This document shows positions 27,214 through 35,947 of a DNA stretch of 64,000 nucleotides, piece after piece. The notes beneath the pieces are model-generated. The model was not told the DNA's origin. It searched no databases and saw only the letters and a list, made by a program, of their open reading frames with translations. The translations under genes were made by a program, and so were the position numbers. How positions within the stretch are numbered: the first letter of the stretch is position 1; every line of letters starts with the position of its first letter. Source of the stretch: JAAXQD01 sp963790095 (lineage in GTDB: Bacteria > Desulfobacterota > Desulfobacteria > Desulfobacterales > UBA11574); contig CAWBNO010000020.1 in the NCBI GenBank assembly GCA_963790095.1, positions 253,058 through 317,057 on the forward strand, given 5' to 3'.

Positions 27214-27385
27214 ATCTATACTTCTAATAATTTGGAACGATTTTATTGAACGTTTCATGCTTAGTAGCGCCTAAATAAAATTAATAAACAATCCGCTGAA
27301 GAAGACGAAATAAAAATTCATCGGAGCTTTTTCCTGCTCGAGTTTTTTCCACAAAGCATTGTTGACTATCTCGAGGAGAACAAAT

Positions 27386-28387
27386 CTATTGTATTAAACC
27401 GGTTTCCTTGAAGTATTGCAAAGCGCCTGGGTGAATCGGTGCGGAGAGACCCTTAAGCATGCCCTCTTTTGTCAAGCCTGCATATGCCGGATGCTGTCTC
27501 CTAAAATAATCGAGGTTGTCAAACAGTGTTTTGCTGATCAGGTAAACAACATCATCCGGAACTTGAGAAGAGGTACATAAGGTGGCTACAACACCAAATG
27601 TTTCTACATTAACGGGATCTTCCAAGCCTGAATAGAATTCTCTTACCGGTATGGTGTTTTTTTGATAATATTTTTTTTCGGAGATCAGTTTGTCAATATC
27701 GGGTCCGGTAATCGGGATGAATCGGACCTTGCGCGAACCGGAAACAGCCTCTTTAAGTATCTCGTTTGGATGCCCCACCGTTAAAAAAAAAGCGTCGATA
27801 CGGTTGTCCTGTAGAAGACGTGGAGCATCTGCGGCCTTAGATTTTTCCGGTAAGATATCACTGTTAGAATTGAGCCCTATTGCCTTAAGGGTATCGATGG
27901 CATTCATGTACATGGCGGCGCCAGGATGCCCCAAATTGACCCTTTTTCCTTTGAGGTCATGTATGGTTTTTATGCCAGCGTCAGCTGCTGCTACCAAACA
28001 CACGGATTCGTGGTGAATGCTGAAAACGGCACGCAGACTCTTTTGGGGGCCTTTTTTCGACCACTCGGCCAGTCCTTTGACCGCTTGATACTGCTTTTCG
28101 GATTGCACCAGACCAAATTCCAGGTATCCAGCCATAATGGCATTTACGTTAAAAACAGATCCCGGTGTGGATTCCACTGAAGCCCGTATCCCCAATTCAT
28201 CGCGCTTGTCATTGATCATCTTTGCTATGATCAGACCGGTGGGAAAATATATACCGGTAACGTCGCCGGAACCGATGGTCAAAAATCGTGTTTCGGTTCG
28301 AAGCTCGGCCGTCACTGTTCCAAACATTATGCTCGCCCACAATATTGAGGACATCAAACATATTATAATTCTTTTTATTCCATTCAT
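27386..28387 (-). CDS. TAXI-family TRAP solute-binding protein, orphan
   Basis: A 333-residue periplasmic binding protein of the TAXI family. It has a signal peptide (MNGIKRIIICLMSSILWAS), a first domain (TIGSGDVTGIYFPTGLIIAK), ASVESTPGSVFNVNAIMAG (the ligand-binding Ser/Asn loop) and DLKGKRVNLGHPGAA. TAXI proteins capture carboxylates or glutamate for TRAP permeases, but no DctQ or DctM permease gene is near, so it may act as a sensor or with a distant permease. It ends 18 bp before the LssY-like gene, on the same strand. Confidence 0.85.
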   Translation of the reverse strand: MNGIKRIIICLMSSILWASIMFGTVTAELRTETRFLTIGSGDVTGIYFPTGLIIAKMINDKRDELGIRASVESTPGSVFNVNAIMAGYLEFGLVQSEKQYQAVKGLAEWSKKGPQKSLRAVFSIHHESVCLVAAADAGIKTIHDLKGKRVNLGHPGAAMYMNAIDTLKAIGLNSNSDILPEKSKAADAPRLLQDNRIDAFFLTVGHPNEILKEAVSGSRKVRFIPITGPDIDKLISEKKYYQKNTIPVREFYSGLEDPVNVETFGVVATLCTSSQVPDDVVYLISKTLFDNLDYFRRQHPAYAGLTKEGMLKGLSAPIHPGALQYFKETGLIQ

Positions 28388-28406
28388 CTTAATTTCAATC
28401 TACGCC

Positions 28407-29564
28407 TCAATCACCAAAATTAAATGTTCCGGGGCGTTCCCAATTGAGAGCCCTGATCTGTACCAGTGAAGTTGGACCCGGATCAAGAAAGATCACGGCG
28501 CGAAATCCATCCGTAAAATAAGGGTCGCCGGTAAGGTTCTTTCTGGGTTTAGAAGGCGTCGCACGCCCAACCCCTTTTACCCATCCAACGTAAGAAACTG
28601 TATAGGAAAATAGCAAATCCTCGATAACGGAGTGACGCGCTTCGTCTATGTCAGGATCTATTTTATGTGTGACAGGTGGCCAGGCTTCCGAGGTAAAACG
28701 GACACCAATGTCGCGGCTGACCTGGCCGATAAAGACAGGTTTGCCCTCATACAAAATCGGCGTGTACCACAAGCGCAGGTGGTTTCGTTCATGCACATCG
28801 TGACGAGGTTTCTGGCGGGCTAAATCCTGATGGCGGCCGTAAAGATAAAGAGAGCTTACAGGGGAATATCTGTAGCGCGAACCAAAAAAATAGGACTTTA
28901 TCGTTTTCCATACCGCCGATGAGTAGGTCTCTTCGGCGGGGAGCCAACCCCTGCGTACAAAAGCAGAAGCCACATTGTAAAAATCTCCGACGATCACGAG
29001 GTTGAGAGGATCCCCGAAATTTTCCACCTCCTTGTCTGTGGTGCAACAAGGAAATTTCTCGAGAGCTTCCTTTAATTCGTCTATTTTTAATTCTACCATA
29101 TCTTCTTCCTGATAAATGCTATCAAAATTCACGTTTCGATAGTCGATCCGCATGCCGGGAATCTGAGCGAAGAAAGTAAAAAATTTGACCTCCTGGTCTC
29201 CGATAAGGTCGATTTGAACTACTTTTTCTCCTTCATCAAGATTCGTAAAGATAAAGCCAGAAACCGCCGTGTTCGGCAGGATGGGATTTCTGAAAGTCAT
29301 CGATCTGAAATAATACTCAATTTCATTTTGGACAGTTTCACTGTGTCCTCCATGGACACTATGAGAAACCTCAATGGGGGAAAAGTAATTTGGATCGACG
29401 GCGATAGTAACGAGATAATATGTCTTATCGCTGTGGTTTTCAACTTTCACCCATACGGGTTGGATATCCTTATGGGCCAAATTTTTCCCAAAGATGGCCT
29501 GGGCTTCTTCAGCGGTCGGCACAGCTGTAGTGACGCGAACGTCCTGGTCATATTTTGATTGCAA
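28407..29564 (-). CDS. LssY C-terminal domain protein (frameshifted at its 5' end)
   Basis: The main frame carries an LssY_C-like domain in the second half, with RRGWLPA, SSLYLYGRHQD and RNHLRLWYTPI. Its first half has a beta-rich region. The only start in this frame is TTG at 29564. The frame upstream continues meaningfully to about 29640 (LTTSPFNPRSINEVRFRDRL) but without a start. A signal peptide in the other frame (29641-29721) fits onto it if one G of 29634-29635 is removed, giving lipobox LLSSC. So the natural product is a lipoprotein of about 435 residues, here broken or misread. LssY proteins occur with phosphatase or lipid-related genes in other bacteria. Confidence 0.7.
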   Translation of the reverse strand: MQSKYDQDVRVTTAVPTAEEAQAIFGKNLAHKDIQPVWVKVENHSDKTYYLVTIAVDPNYFSPIEVSHSVHGGHSETVQNEIEYYFRSMTFRNPILPNTAVSGFIFTNLDEGEKVVQIDLIGDQEVKFFTFFAQIPGMRIDYRNVNFDSIYQEEDMVELKIDELKEALEKFPCCTTDKEVENFGDPLNLVIVGDFYNVASAFVRRGWLPAEETYSSAVWKTIKSYFFGSRYRYSPVSSLYLYGRHQDLARQKPRHDVHERNHLRLWYTPILYEGKPVFIGQVSRDIGVRFTSEAWPPVTHKIDPDIDEARHSVIEDLLFSYTVSYVGWVKGVGRATPSKPRKNLTGDPYFTDGFRAVIFLDPGPTSLVQIRALNWERPGTFNFGD

Positions 29565-29721
29565 ACGATCGCGGAATCTGACTTCGTTTATCGACCTTGG
29601 ATTGAAAGGTGAGGTTGTCAGAGTCGCACAACTGGCTGAGCAACACCACTAATATCAGGACCGGAAATAATCTTATGATACTTGAAATTCCGGAGATTAG
29701 ACCATTGTACATGTTCTGCAT
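29548..29721 (-). pseudogene. Signal peptide of the LssY-like lipoprotein in a shifted frame
   Basis: The frame begins at ATG 29721 or 29712 and encodes a classic exported N-terminus (IIRLFPVLILVVLLSQLC) before running into a TGA at 29548. Merging it with the 28407 frame by a single-base change at 29634-29635 restores a lipobox and about 22 extra residues of conserved-looking sequence. It is either a genuine frameshift mutation or a sequencing error. A longer 5' start at 29781 is also open. Confidence 0.55.
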
Positions 29722-29805
29722 GAAAATAACGGGCAGTCTATATCGCCGGATCTCCCACTGCCCTCTAAAAATGTTTGTCATCTATCTTCACTTAGTTTAC
29801 TCTTG

Positions 29806-30237
29806 TTAATTGAATTTTTTAACTGCTTCATTGTATGCGTCTAACAGATCCTTGTATGCTTCAGCGAATCCGTGCTTTGCAGAATCCCAAGTGCTCGCAG
29901 ATGATTTTTCCAATTCGTCGAGTTTTTTTGCTGCGTTCGCCCGTTTCTTCTTCAGGTCTTTGATTTCCTTCTGATACTGGGTCTTGGTATCGTCAGACGC
30001 CTTAGCAGCCTCACCTTCCAACTTCTCGATCTCGGTGTCGGCCTTGTGTAAAAGTTCTTTCCCATACGCAATGGCTTCATGTTTTTTATCGACCATATAG
30101 GCTTTGATAGCGTTCCAAGCCTCCGTGGTCTCTTTATGAACGCTCTCGGATGTTGATTGGGCGATCACTGTGATAGGTTGTGCTAAGATGAAAATCATAG
30201 CAACTATTGAAACAAATAAAATTATTGGTCGTAGCAT
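29806..30237 (-). CDS. Periplasmic coiled-coil protein
   Basis: A 143-residue protein with a signal peptide (FVSIVAMIFILAQPITVIAQ) followed by an uninterrupted amphipathic helix. Heptad-like Lys/Glu/Leu/Ala spacing runs from about 35 to 110 (EIKDLKKKRANAAKKLDELEK). It resembles apolipoprotein-like or YtxH-like stress proteins, but no family can be named. It may bind membranes or the neighbouring lipases. It is on the same strand as the rest of the cargo. Confidence 0.6.
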   Translation of the reverse strand: MLRPIILFVSIVAMIFILAQPITVIAQSTSESVHKETTEAWNAIKAYMVDKKHEAIAYGKELLHKADTEIEKLEGEAAKASDDTKTQYQKEIKDLKKKRANAAKKLDELEKSSASTWDSAKHGFAEAYKDLLDAYNEAVKKFN

Positions 30238-30355
30238 CGATTACTCCTTTCGAACTGATGTTCAGCTTTTTTGTATAATAAATAAGTTGGGCAAGGGGTG
30301 GTCTGCACCAACATAAAGCACCTTTTCAGGATTGTTAGACGATCACATATATTCA

Positions 30356-30970
30356 TTAAGGCTTTCGCAAACACCGCATTTCCTGGACGCCATACCCCCA
30401 GATAATAGTAGCCTCGCCCTGATATTCCCAAAACATTTCGTTTTGCCCCTGATACTTTGAACCGCTACCGGAGGATTGCAGGTGCATGATCGACACCTTG
30501 TCACCGTACTCGGCGATCAGGATTGGCGGGTCGGTCCGGAAAAACGTAACTATCACCTCGTTTCTCGGATTGCCGTCGCATATAAACCAAAAAGGACCAT
30601 TTTCAGGCACTAGGCGATAGCGCGCCTGCAATTCGGCAATGCGCTCCCAGTAAAGGCTTTCGGTGCAATTTCGAGGATCTTTGCTTTTCCAACAGTCGTT
30701 GCGTCCCTTGATCCAGCCGCGTTGCTCCACTTTGAGTATCGGCGGATTTTCGTTTACAGCTTTTTTGGAGGCGTCGGCATAAACCTCAGCCAGCTTTCGG
30801 TCCAGTGCTGCAAGTCCATCATCCCCGCATATTAGCTTTTCTATCATTCCTGCCGCTTTGTTGCAGTCGAACGACGGGTTTGCCGCCGCAGTTTCGTCAA
30901 TGCCTGCTCCGAAAGCCAGTAAGATCATAAAGATATAAATAAATCTATCCATCCCTCTATAGTGCTTCAT
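30356..30970 (-). CDS. LprI-MliC-type lysozyme inhibitor fusion
   Basis: A 204-residue exported protein with a signal peptide (to about 28), then an LprI-like domain (FDCNKAAGMIEKLICGDDGL and RGWIKGRNDCW, with the paired Cys of that family) and a C-terminal MliC-like domain (FWFICDGNPRNEVIVTFF and a closing MRC with a second Cys). Both families are known as lysozyme inhibitors, and joining them in one polypeptide is uncommon. The predicted role is protection of peptidoglycan against external lysozyme. The start is at 30970, with an alternative Met at 30952. Confidence 0.75.
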   Translation of the reverse strand: MKHYRGMDRFIYIFMILLAFGAGIDETAAANPSFDCNKAAGMIEKLICGDDGLAALDRKLAEVYADASKKAVNENPPILKVEQRGWIKGRNDCWKSKDPRNCTESLYWERIAELQARYRLVPENGPFWFICDGNPRNEVIVTFFRTDPPILIAEYGDKVSIMHLQSSGSGSKYQGQNEMFWEYQGEATIIWGYGVQEMRCLRKP

Positions 30971-31737
30971 ATTTTTTCCGTTTTTGATTTGTTCTTAAAG
31001 CTGTCCGACCTCTTATCGTGAATTTTTGCAATAACCATGCCAATATAATGTCTTGTAATAACCCATAATAATTATAAGAAAAACACTGTAGGACGAATTA
31101 AAAATTTGTATCAGAATTATGAGTGATAAGTGATACACTTGTGTTTCGTGAAACAGCGGGTCTCGAAATGAAAAATATAAAACTCATTTTAATCTTTGCT
31201 TAATGAAAATGAAGGGAATATGAAGATTATCTTTCTTAAATCATGAATGGTTAAGGAGTGAAAACTCCCTGTTGGTTTTTAGCGGTACAAGTCAATAAAC
31301 AACGTGGGATTTAATCCTTATAAGAAAAGTCACCAGAAATAAGGTGAGTTTTAAAAAACTATTAAAGCGAGAAATTTTAACAGAAATTTCTGTTTGAATT
31401 TGAATTCGAACTCAGGTGATACCTTGCAAGTACCTAAGTCCACACGGAATTGTGATACGATAATCACTTATCTCAAAAATTGCACCCTATCCATTTTGGG
31501 CATATCTTGCCATCAAGTCAAATATCTTAATAGTTCCAGGTTGTTGTGATAACCATTTTATATCGACAGCAATTGTTTAGAATTATTTGACAATCCAGAT
31601 TACCCCTCCATCACTACATTTAGTGATTTCAACTCTACATTATTTACAGAATCCATTTTTAGTGAACATCAAGACCACATATGCTTTTTGGTCATTAAGC
31701 TTGGACAGAGCATAATATTTTTCTAACATATGGCTAT
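30971..31737. other. AT-rich gap before the integrase
   Basis: About 770 bases without a supported gene, separating minus-strand cargo from the plus-strand integrase. It should hold the two divergent promoters. I see no recombination directionality factor here. Confidence 0.4.
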
Positions 31738-31753
31738 ATGGGGTTCAAGGGGT
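31738..31753 (+). repeat. Inverted 16-bp copy of the att core before the integrase
   Basis: These 16 bases are identical to the start of the minus-strand 47-bp att block (anticodon loop onward: ATGGGGTTCAAGGGGT) but lie on the plus strand, so in inverted orientation to the tRNA. They are 52 bases before the integrase start. A 16-base match is not expected by chance in a window this size. Confidence 0.75.
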
Positions 31754-31804
31754 TCTTTGACAATTAAATAAAGTTGGCGCGACTTGCGCGGTCTGGAGGC
31801 ACTT

Positions 31805-32926
31805 ATGGCAACAGTTTATATTCAGAAGCGTAAGTGCAAGTCTCGCAATAGTTATGCCATCAGGTACAGAGATCCAATCACATGCAAAACCAAGCACTAC
31901 AAAACTTTCAGACGGCACCGTGATGCAACATATGCTGCGCATGATTTGAGGATGATGATAGATCACGGCAAGCTGTATGAAATTCCAAAAAGCAAATATC
32001 GGTTGAATTTATTGACTTTCAAGGGGACAGCAAATCGAACCAAACAGTTATGGAAAGTGCGGCTAAAGAATGGCAATCTAAAACAGGTGACATATGACGG
32101 TTACGTTCTGAGAATGCAATTGCTGGTCAAAAAATTCGGCAAGCGAATGCTGTGGGAAATTCAAAAAGAAGAGATTGAGAAATACATCGAGAGCCTGATT
32201 GCAGACAGCGCTATCGTAACAGCGAACAGGGCCTTATTCATACTGAAACAGATTTTCAAAACAGGGCATAAAGAAAAGGCGATTATTGAAAACCCTGTTG
32301 ATAGTATGAGCTATTCATCCGAGAAGAGTCATGCTCGAACTCGATTTTTATTGCCTGACCAACTAAATGATTTGGTAAACGCTTGTCTGCAATTACACGG
32401 GGCACGTTACATGCCTTCCTTGATTTTTCTTGGAGCTGAACATGGTACATCCAGGCAGGAAGCTCTTTCTTTGAAGTGGACAGATATCAATTTCGAATAC
32501 CAGGGCAGGGGACTGATCAATTTTTTTCGCACTAAGAATGGTGTTCGACGGACAATACCATTAATGCCGAGAACGAAACATGCGCTCTCACAGTGGAAAG
32601 AGCATCAGGACAGGGTCCGCCATCGGAAACAAATTGAGTCAAATGGTTCTCAGTTGGTATTTTGCAGAATGGATGGAAGGCCGCTAAAAAACTTTCGCAG
32701 TGCTTGGCAAAGGATCTGTAATATCGCTGGGATTGATGATTTCCGGTATCACGATCTCCGTCACACCTTTTGTTCCAACCTATTGTTGAGTGGAGCGAGT
32801 CTAAAAGACGTTAAGGATATGATAGGGCATAGGCACCTGGAAACAACAGATCGATACTCACACCTCACAGGATTTCACAAAGCAAAGCTGTATGACAGGC
32901 TATCAAAACATAACTCAATCGCTTGA
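31805..32926 (+). CDS. int: Tyrosine site-specific integrase
   Basis: A 373-residue tyrosine recombinase. It has an N-terminal basic arm-type domain, a core-binding SAM-like domain (about 78-160) and a catalytic domain. Residues visible are Arg217 (GTSRQEALSL), Lys244, His316 and Arg319 (YHDLRHTF), His342 (GHRHLE) and nucleophile Tyr351 (DRYSH). The set is complete, so it is probably active. I chose ATG 31805, which follows GGAGG (31795-31799), over 31784. It lies next to tRNA-Pro and integrates or excises the island between the 47-bp att sites. Confidence 0.92.
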   Translation: MATVYIQKRKCKSRNSYAIRYRDPITCKTKHYKTFRRHRDATYAAHDLRMMIDHGKLYEIPKSKYRLNLLTFKGTANRTKQLWKVRLKNGNLKQVTYDGYVLRMQLLVKKFGKRMLWEIQKEEIEKYIESLIADSAIVTANRALFILKQIFKTGHKEKAIIENPVDSMSYSSEKSHARTRFLLPDQLNDLVNACLQLHGARYMPSLIFLGAEHGTSRQEALSLKWTDINFEYQGRGLINFFRTKNGVRRTIPLMPRTKHALSQWKEHQDRVRHRKQIESNGSQLVFCRMDGRPLKNFRSAWQRICNIAGIDDFRYHDLRHTFCSNLLLSGASLKDVKDMIGHRHLETTDRYSHLTGFHKAKLYDRLSKHNSIA

Positions 32927-33137
32927 TTGTCCGAAAGAGCACTTGAGTTTTTGTCAAGTGCGCACACGCACACAGGTTTATAACTATAAGAAAATACACC
33001 TAAAATAAACCACTTGAAATTAATGAGAGAGGGGATAATAGTGAAAAGAGATCATTTCTTACCAAGACAGGCATAACAATTACAGGGACTTACGCTTACC
33101 TAAACAAGTAGGCTACCCATTTGCTACCTTTTAACCA

Positions 33138-33180
33138 AAACAACAAAAATGGGGATTAGCGTATATTGCTAACCCCCATT
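33138..33180 (-). terminator. Rho-independent terminator of tRNA-Pro at the right end
   Basis: 33148-33160 (AATGGGGATTAGC) and 33168-33180 (GCTAACCCCCATT) form a 13-bp stem with one mismatch and are followed on the minus strand by a T-rich tail. It lies right after the tRNA-Pro CCA, on the island side, so the element appears to have brought a replacement terminator for the tRNA it targets. Confidence 0.75.
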
Positions 33181-33192
33181 AATTATTAAGCT

Positions 33193-33271
<79 letters not shown>

Positions 33272-33563
33272 ACGGTAGGGAAATAAGTAACACTTCAAAT
33301 CAGACCTGTCAAGGTATGTTGACCAAATCTTCCAAACCAAATGCTAAAAGACGAGGACAAAGGTTAAGTATCCATTGGAGAACAACAATCTGGTTGTTTC
33401 GAAGATTCTATGCGGATGTTCAAAACGTGAATATTACAATTATTTTCAAAATTTTATTGACGATGCCGCAAAAAATTCGTTTTATTAAAACCGAATCGAC
33501 TCAAAATTCGGTTCAGGGTTTTCTTTGACCAAAATTGATAATTCAATACCCTAAAAAATTACC
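33272..33563. other. Gap upstream of tRNA-Pro and ldcA-like gene
   Basis: About 290 bases holding the divergent tRNA-Pro and LD-carboxypeptidase promoters. No gene seen. Confidence 0.4.
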
Positions 33564-34484
33564 ATGGAAACTCAGGAGAAAAAATCTGTTAAGCCGACCC
33601 GCCTAAAGCCGGGGGATACCATCGGCATTGTGGCCCCTGCCGGTCCCTTTGATCCGGAAAAATTCATGAAAGGAACGGCGGTTCTGGAATCGATGGGATT
33701 TCGTACGGTTTTTGATGAGACCATTTTCCAGAAACACGGATTTCTGGCCGGAACCGACGCCCAGCGGGCGGACCAGGTGAATCGTCTTTTTGCCGATTCC
33801 TCCGTTCAAGCGGTGGCTTGCGCCCGGGGGGGATATGGGAGCATGCGTATCCTTGGGTTTCTCGATTTTGAGACCATTCAAAAGAATCCGAAAATTTTTG
33901 TGGGATTCAGCGATATCTCGGTGCTTTTGTCCGTGCTTCACGACCGGTGTGATCTGGTCACTTTTCACGGACCTGTGGTAACCACCCTGGCCCATGCCGA
34001 CCAAAAGACCGTTGCGGCGATGCAATGGGCGCTGACATCCGACACCCCCCTTGAACTGGCCCCTGAAAACGGTATGGTGGTCCGTTCGGGTATGGCCTCA
34101 GGACCGGTTGTCGGCGGAAATCTGACCACCTTGTGTCACCTGGTGGGCACCCCTTATGCGCCAAGTTTCAAGGGGAAGATTCTGCTCCTGGAGGATCTGG
34201 GGGAGGCACCCTACCGGATCGACCGAATGCTCACCCAAATGAAGCTTGCCGGATGTTTCAACGGGATGGCCGGACTGATTCTCGGTTCTTTTGAAGACTG
34301 CGGTCCTTTGAGTGAAATTTATGTCCTTGTTGGCGATATTTTTGAGGATATGAACATTCCGATTATGGCCGGTTTTGAATTCGGCCATGGGAGACGCAAT
34401 ATCATGGTTCCCCTTGGACTTGGTGCAACCCTTGAAACCGGGAAGGAACGGCTGTTGTATCATGAAGCGGCAGTTGCGATATGA
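33564..34484 (+). CDS. ldcA: LD-carboxypeptidase (S66 family)
   Basis: A 306-residue S66 peptidase that removes terminal D-Ala from recycled murein tetrapeptides in the cytoplasm. Visible: the conserved ARGGYGSMR, the nucleophile Ser116 in VGFSDIS, the LLLEDLGEAPYRIDRML segment with the catalytic Glu, and the C-terminal GFEFGHG His. Length is normal. It is followed 89 bp downstream by a serine hydrolase, forming a small cell-wall recycling pair. Confidence 0.9.
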   Translation: METQEKKSVKPTRLKPGDTIGIVAPAGPFDPEKFMKGTAVLESMGFRTVFDETIFQKHGFLAGTDAQRADQVNRLFADSSVQAVACARGGYGSMRILGFLDFETIQKNPKIFVGFSDISVLLSVLHDRCDLVTFHGPVVTTLAHADQKTVAAMQWALTSDTPLELAPENGMVVRSGMASGPVVGGNLTTLCHLVGTPYAPSFKGKILLLEDLGEAPYRIDRMLTQMKLAGCFNGMAGLILGSFEDCGPLSEIYVLVGDIFEDMNIPIMAGFEFGHGRRNIMVPLGLGATLETGKERLLYHEAAVAI

Positions 34485-34573
34485 GGGGCGCGCGTGTTCC
34501 TTTTACAATTGTGGATGGACACTATGGCGGATTCTGAGTTTAAAGCCGGATTAAACGATAAAGAGACTGGACC

Positions 34574-35680
34574 ATGACCCACCCGGACCGTTTGATGAAA
34601 GAGGCGGTATTAAACCACGTTTTCCCCGGCGGCGTCCTTTTGGTCTCGGCGGAAGGGGCCACTGTCTTTTTCGAGGCCTACGGTTCTGCAAATCTATTTA
34701 CCGACCGTCCAATGACCAAAGAAACGGTTTTCGACCTGGCCTCTTTGACCAAGCCCCTGGCAACCACCCTCGCCGTCATGTATCTGTTGGCACATTCCAA
34801 GCTCTCTTTGGAACAGGGTCTGGGATCGATTTTGCCGACGTTTAATAATACGGACAAAAAAAAGATCCGGATAGAACATCTGCTCTACCATAATTCCGGG
34901 CTTCCGGAATATCGTCCCTATTATAAAAGGTTGTGTAAAATCGAACCCCATCGAAGAAAAGATGCATTAAGGGAATTTCTGGCAAAAGAGCCTTTAATAA
35001 ACGCCCCCGGTGAACAGATCCTTTACAGTGACATCGGGTTTATGATTCTGTGCTGGGTGATCGAAGAGATATCCGGGCGCCGGCTGGATCGTTTTGTTAC
35101 GGAAAATATCTACCGTCCCCTGGGGCTTGACAATCTATTTTTTGTCGATGTTGATGGAAAAACCCGCCTGGGGGAATTTGCCGCAACCGAACGCTGTCCC
35201 TGGCGAAATATCCTTTTGGAGGGGATGGTTCATGATGACAATGCCTATGCCGTGGGCGGCATTGAAGGGCATGCAGGGCTTTTCGGGACGGCCGGGGATA
35301 TCCTTATCCTATTGTCCGAGCTTATGACCGTATTCCACGGGAACCCTTCAACGGGTGTTTTTAATACCGATTGGGTGCAATTGTTTTTTAAAAGAAAAGA
35401 GTGTGAAGGTCGGGCCCTTGGATTCGACACCCCGTCTTCGGTGGATTCGAGTTGCGGCCGTTATTTTTCAGAAAGAACCGTCGGACATCTCGGGTTCACC
35501 GGTACATCCTTTTGGATGGATCTCGATGGCGGCGTTATTGTTGTCCTGTTGACCAACCGCATCCATCCCTCCCGGGATAACGACCGAATCAAAGCCTTTC
35601 GGCCGATATTACATGACGCAGTCATGGAAAATGTGTCGGATCGGAAATACATTCAAAAAAATATCGATTGTGCGACCTAA
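34574..35680 (+). CDS. Class C beta-lactamase-fold serine hydrolase
   Basis: A 368-residue member of the beta-lactamase/penicillin-binding-protein-like family. It has the active-site S57-x-x-K60 (ASLTKPL), a Tyr motif (YSDIG, the YxN position), and a GHLGFTG box in the position of the third KTG-like motif. There is no signal peptide, so it acts in the cytoplasm or needs another export route. It may hydrolyse murein peptides or esters. Placed after ldcA. Confidence 0.75.
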   Translation: MTHPDRLMKEAVLNHVFPGGVLLVSAEGATVFFEAYGSANLFTDRPMTKETVFDLASLTKPLATTLAVMYLLAHSKLSLEQGLGSILPTFNNTDKKKIRIEHLLYHNSGLPEYRPYYKRLCKIEPHRRKDALREFLAKEPLINAPGEQILYSDIGFMILCWVIEEISGRRLDRFVTENIYRPLGLDNLFFVDVDGKTRLGEFAATERCPWRNILLEGMVHDDNAYAVGGIEGHAGLFGTAGDILILLSELMTVFHGNPSTGVFNTDWVQLFFKRKECEGRALGFDTPSSVDSSCGRYFSERTVGHLGFTGTSFWMDLDGGVIVVLLTNRIHPSRDNDRIKAFRPILHDAVMENVSDRKYIQKNIDCAT

Positions 35681-35947
35681 AACCCGAAACGGTTCAACGG
35701 AAAATCATCCCCCAATTGACCGTTTACTCGGATCCAAGACACACCCGAAAAGATACGGGACGCCCACTTTCCCGGCTCCGGGAATCCGCACTTTAAATAA
35801 TAAGGAACATCTCGATATTTCTCTTGTCATAATAGAATAATTTTGATAATTTTGCGTATTTAATGAATTCAGGCTTTTCTTCACATCTTTTTCAAAAGGA
35901 ATAACGAAAAAGATGTGCATATTTTTAGCATATAAAGATGAGGGATT
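35681..35947 (+). promoter_or_regulatory. Gap before the mre operon, likely promoter region
   Basis: 267 bases with no gene, ending in an AGATGAGGGATT leader to mreB. The operon promoter must lie here, but no clear -35/-10 pair stands out. Confidence 0.35.

Noticed and set aside
23336..31804. Toxin-antitoxin, restriction or phage-defence genes in the island
   Set aside because: Looked for; no such domains are visible, only envelope-type proteins and an integrase.
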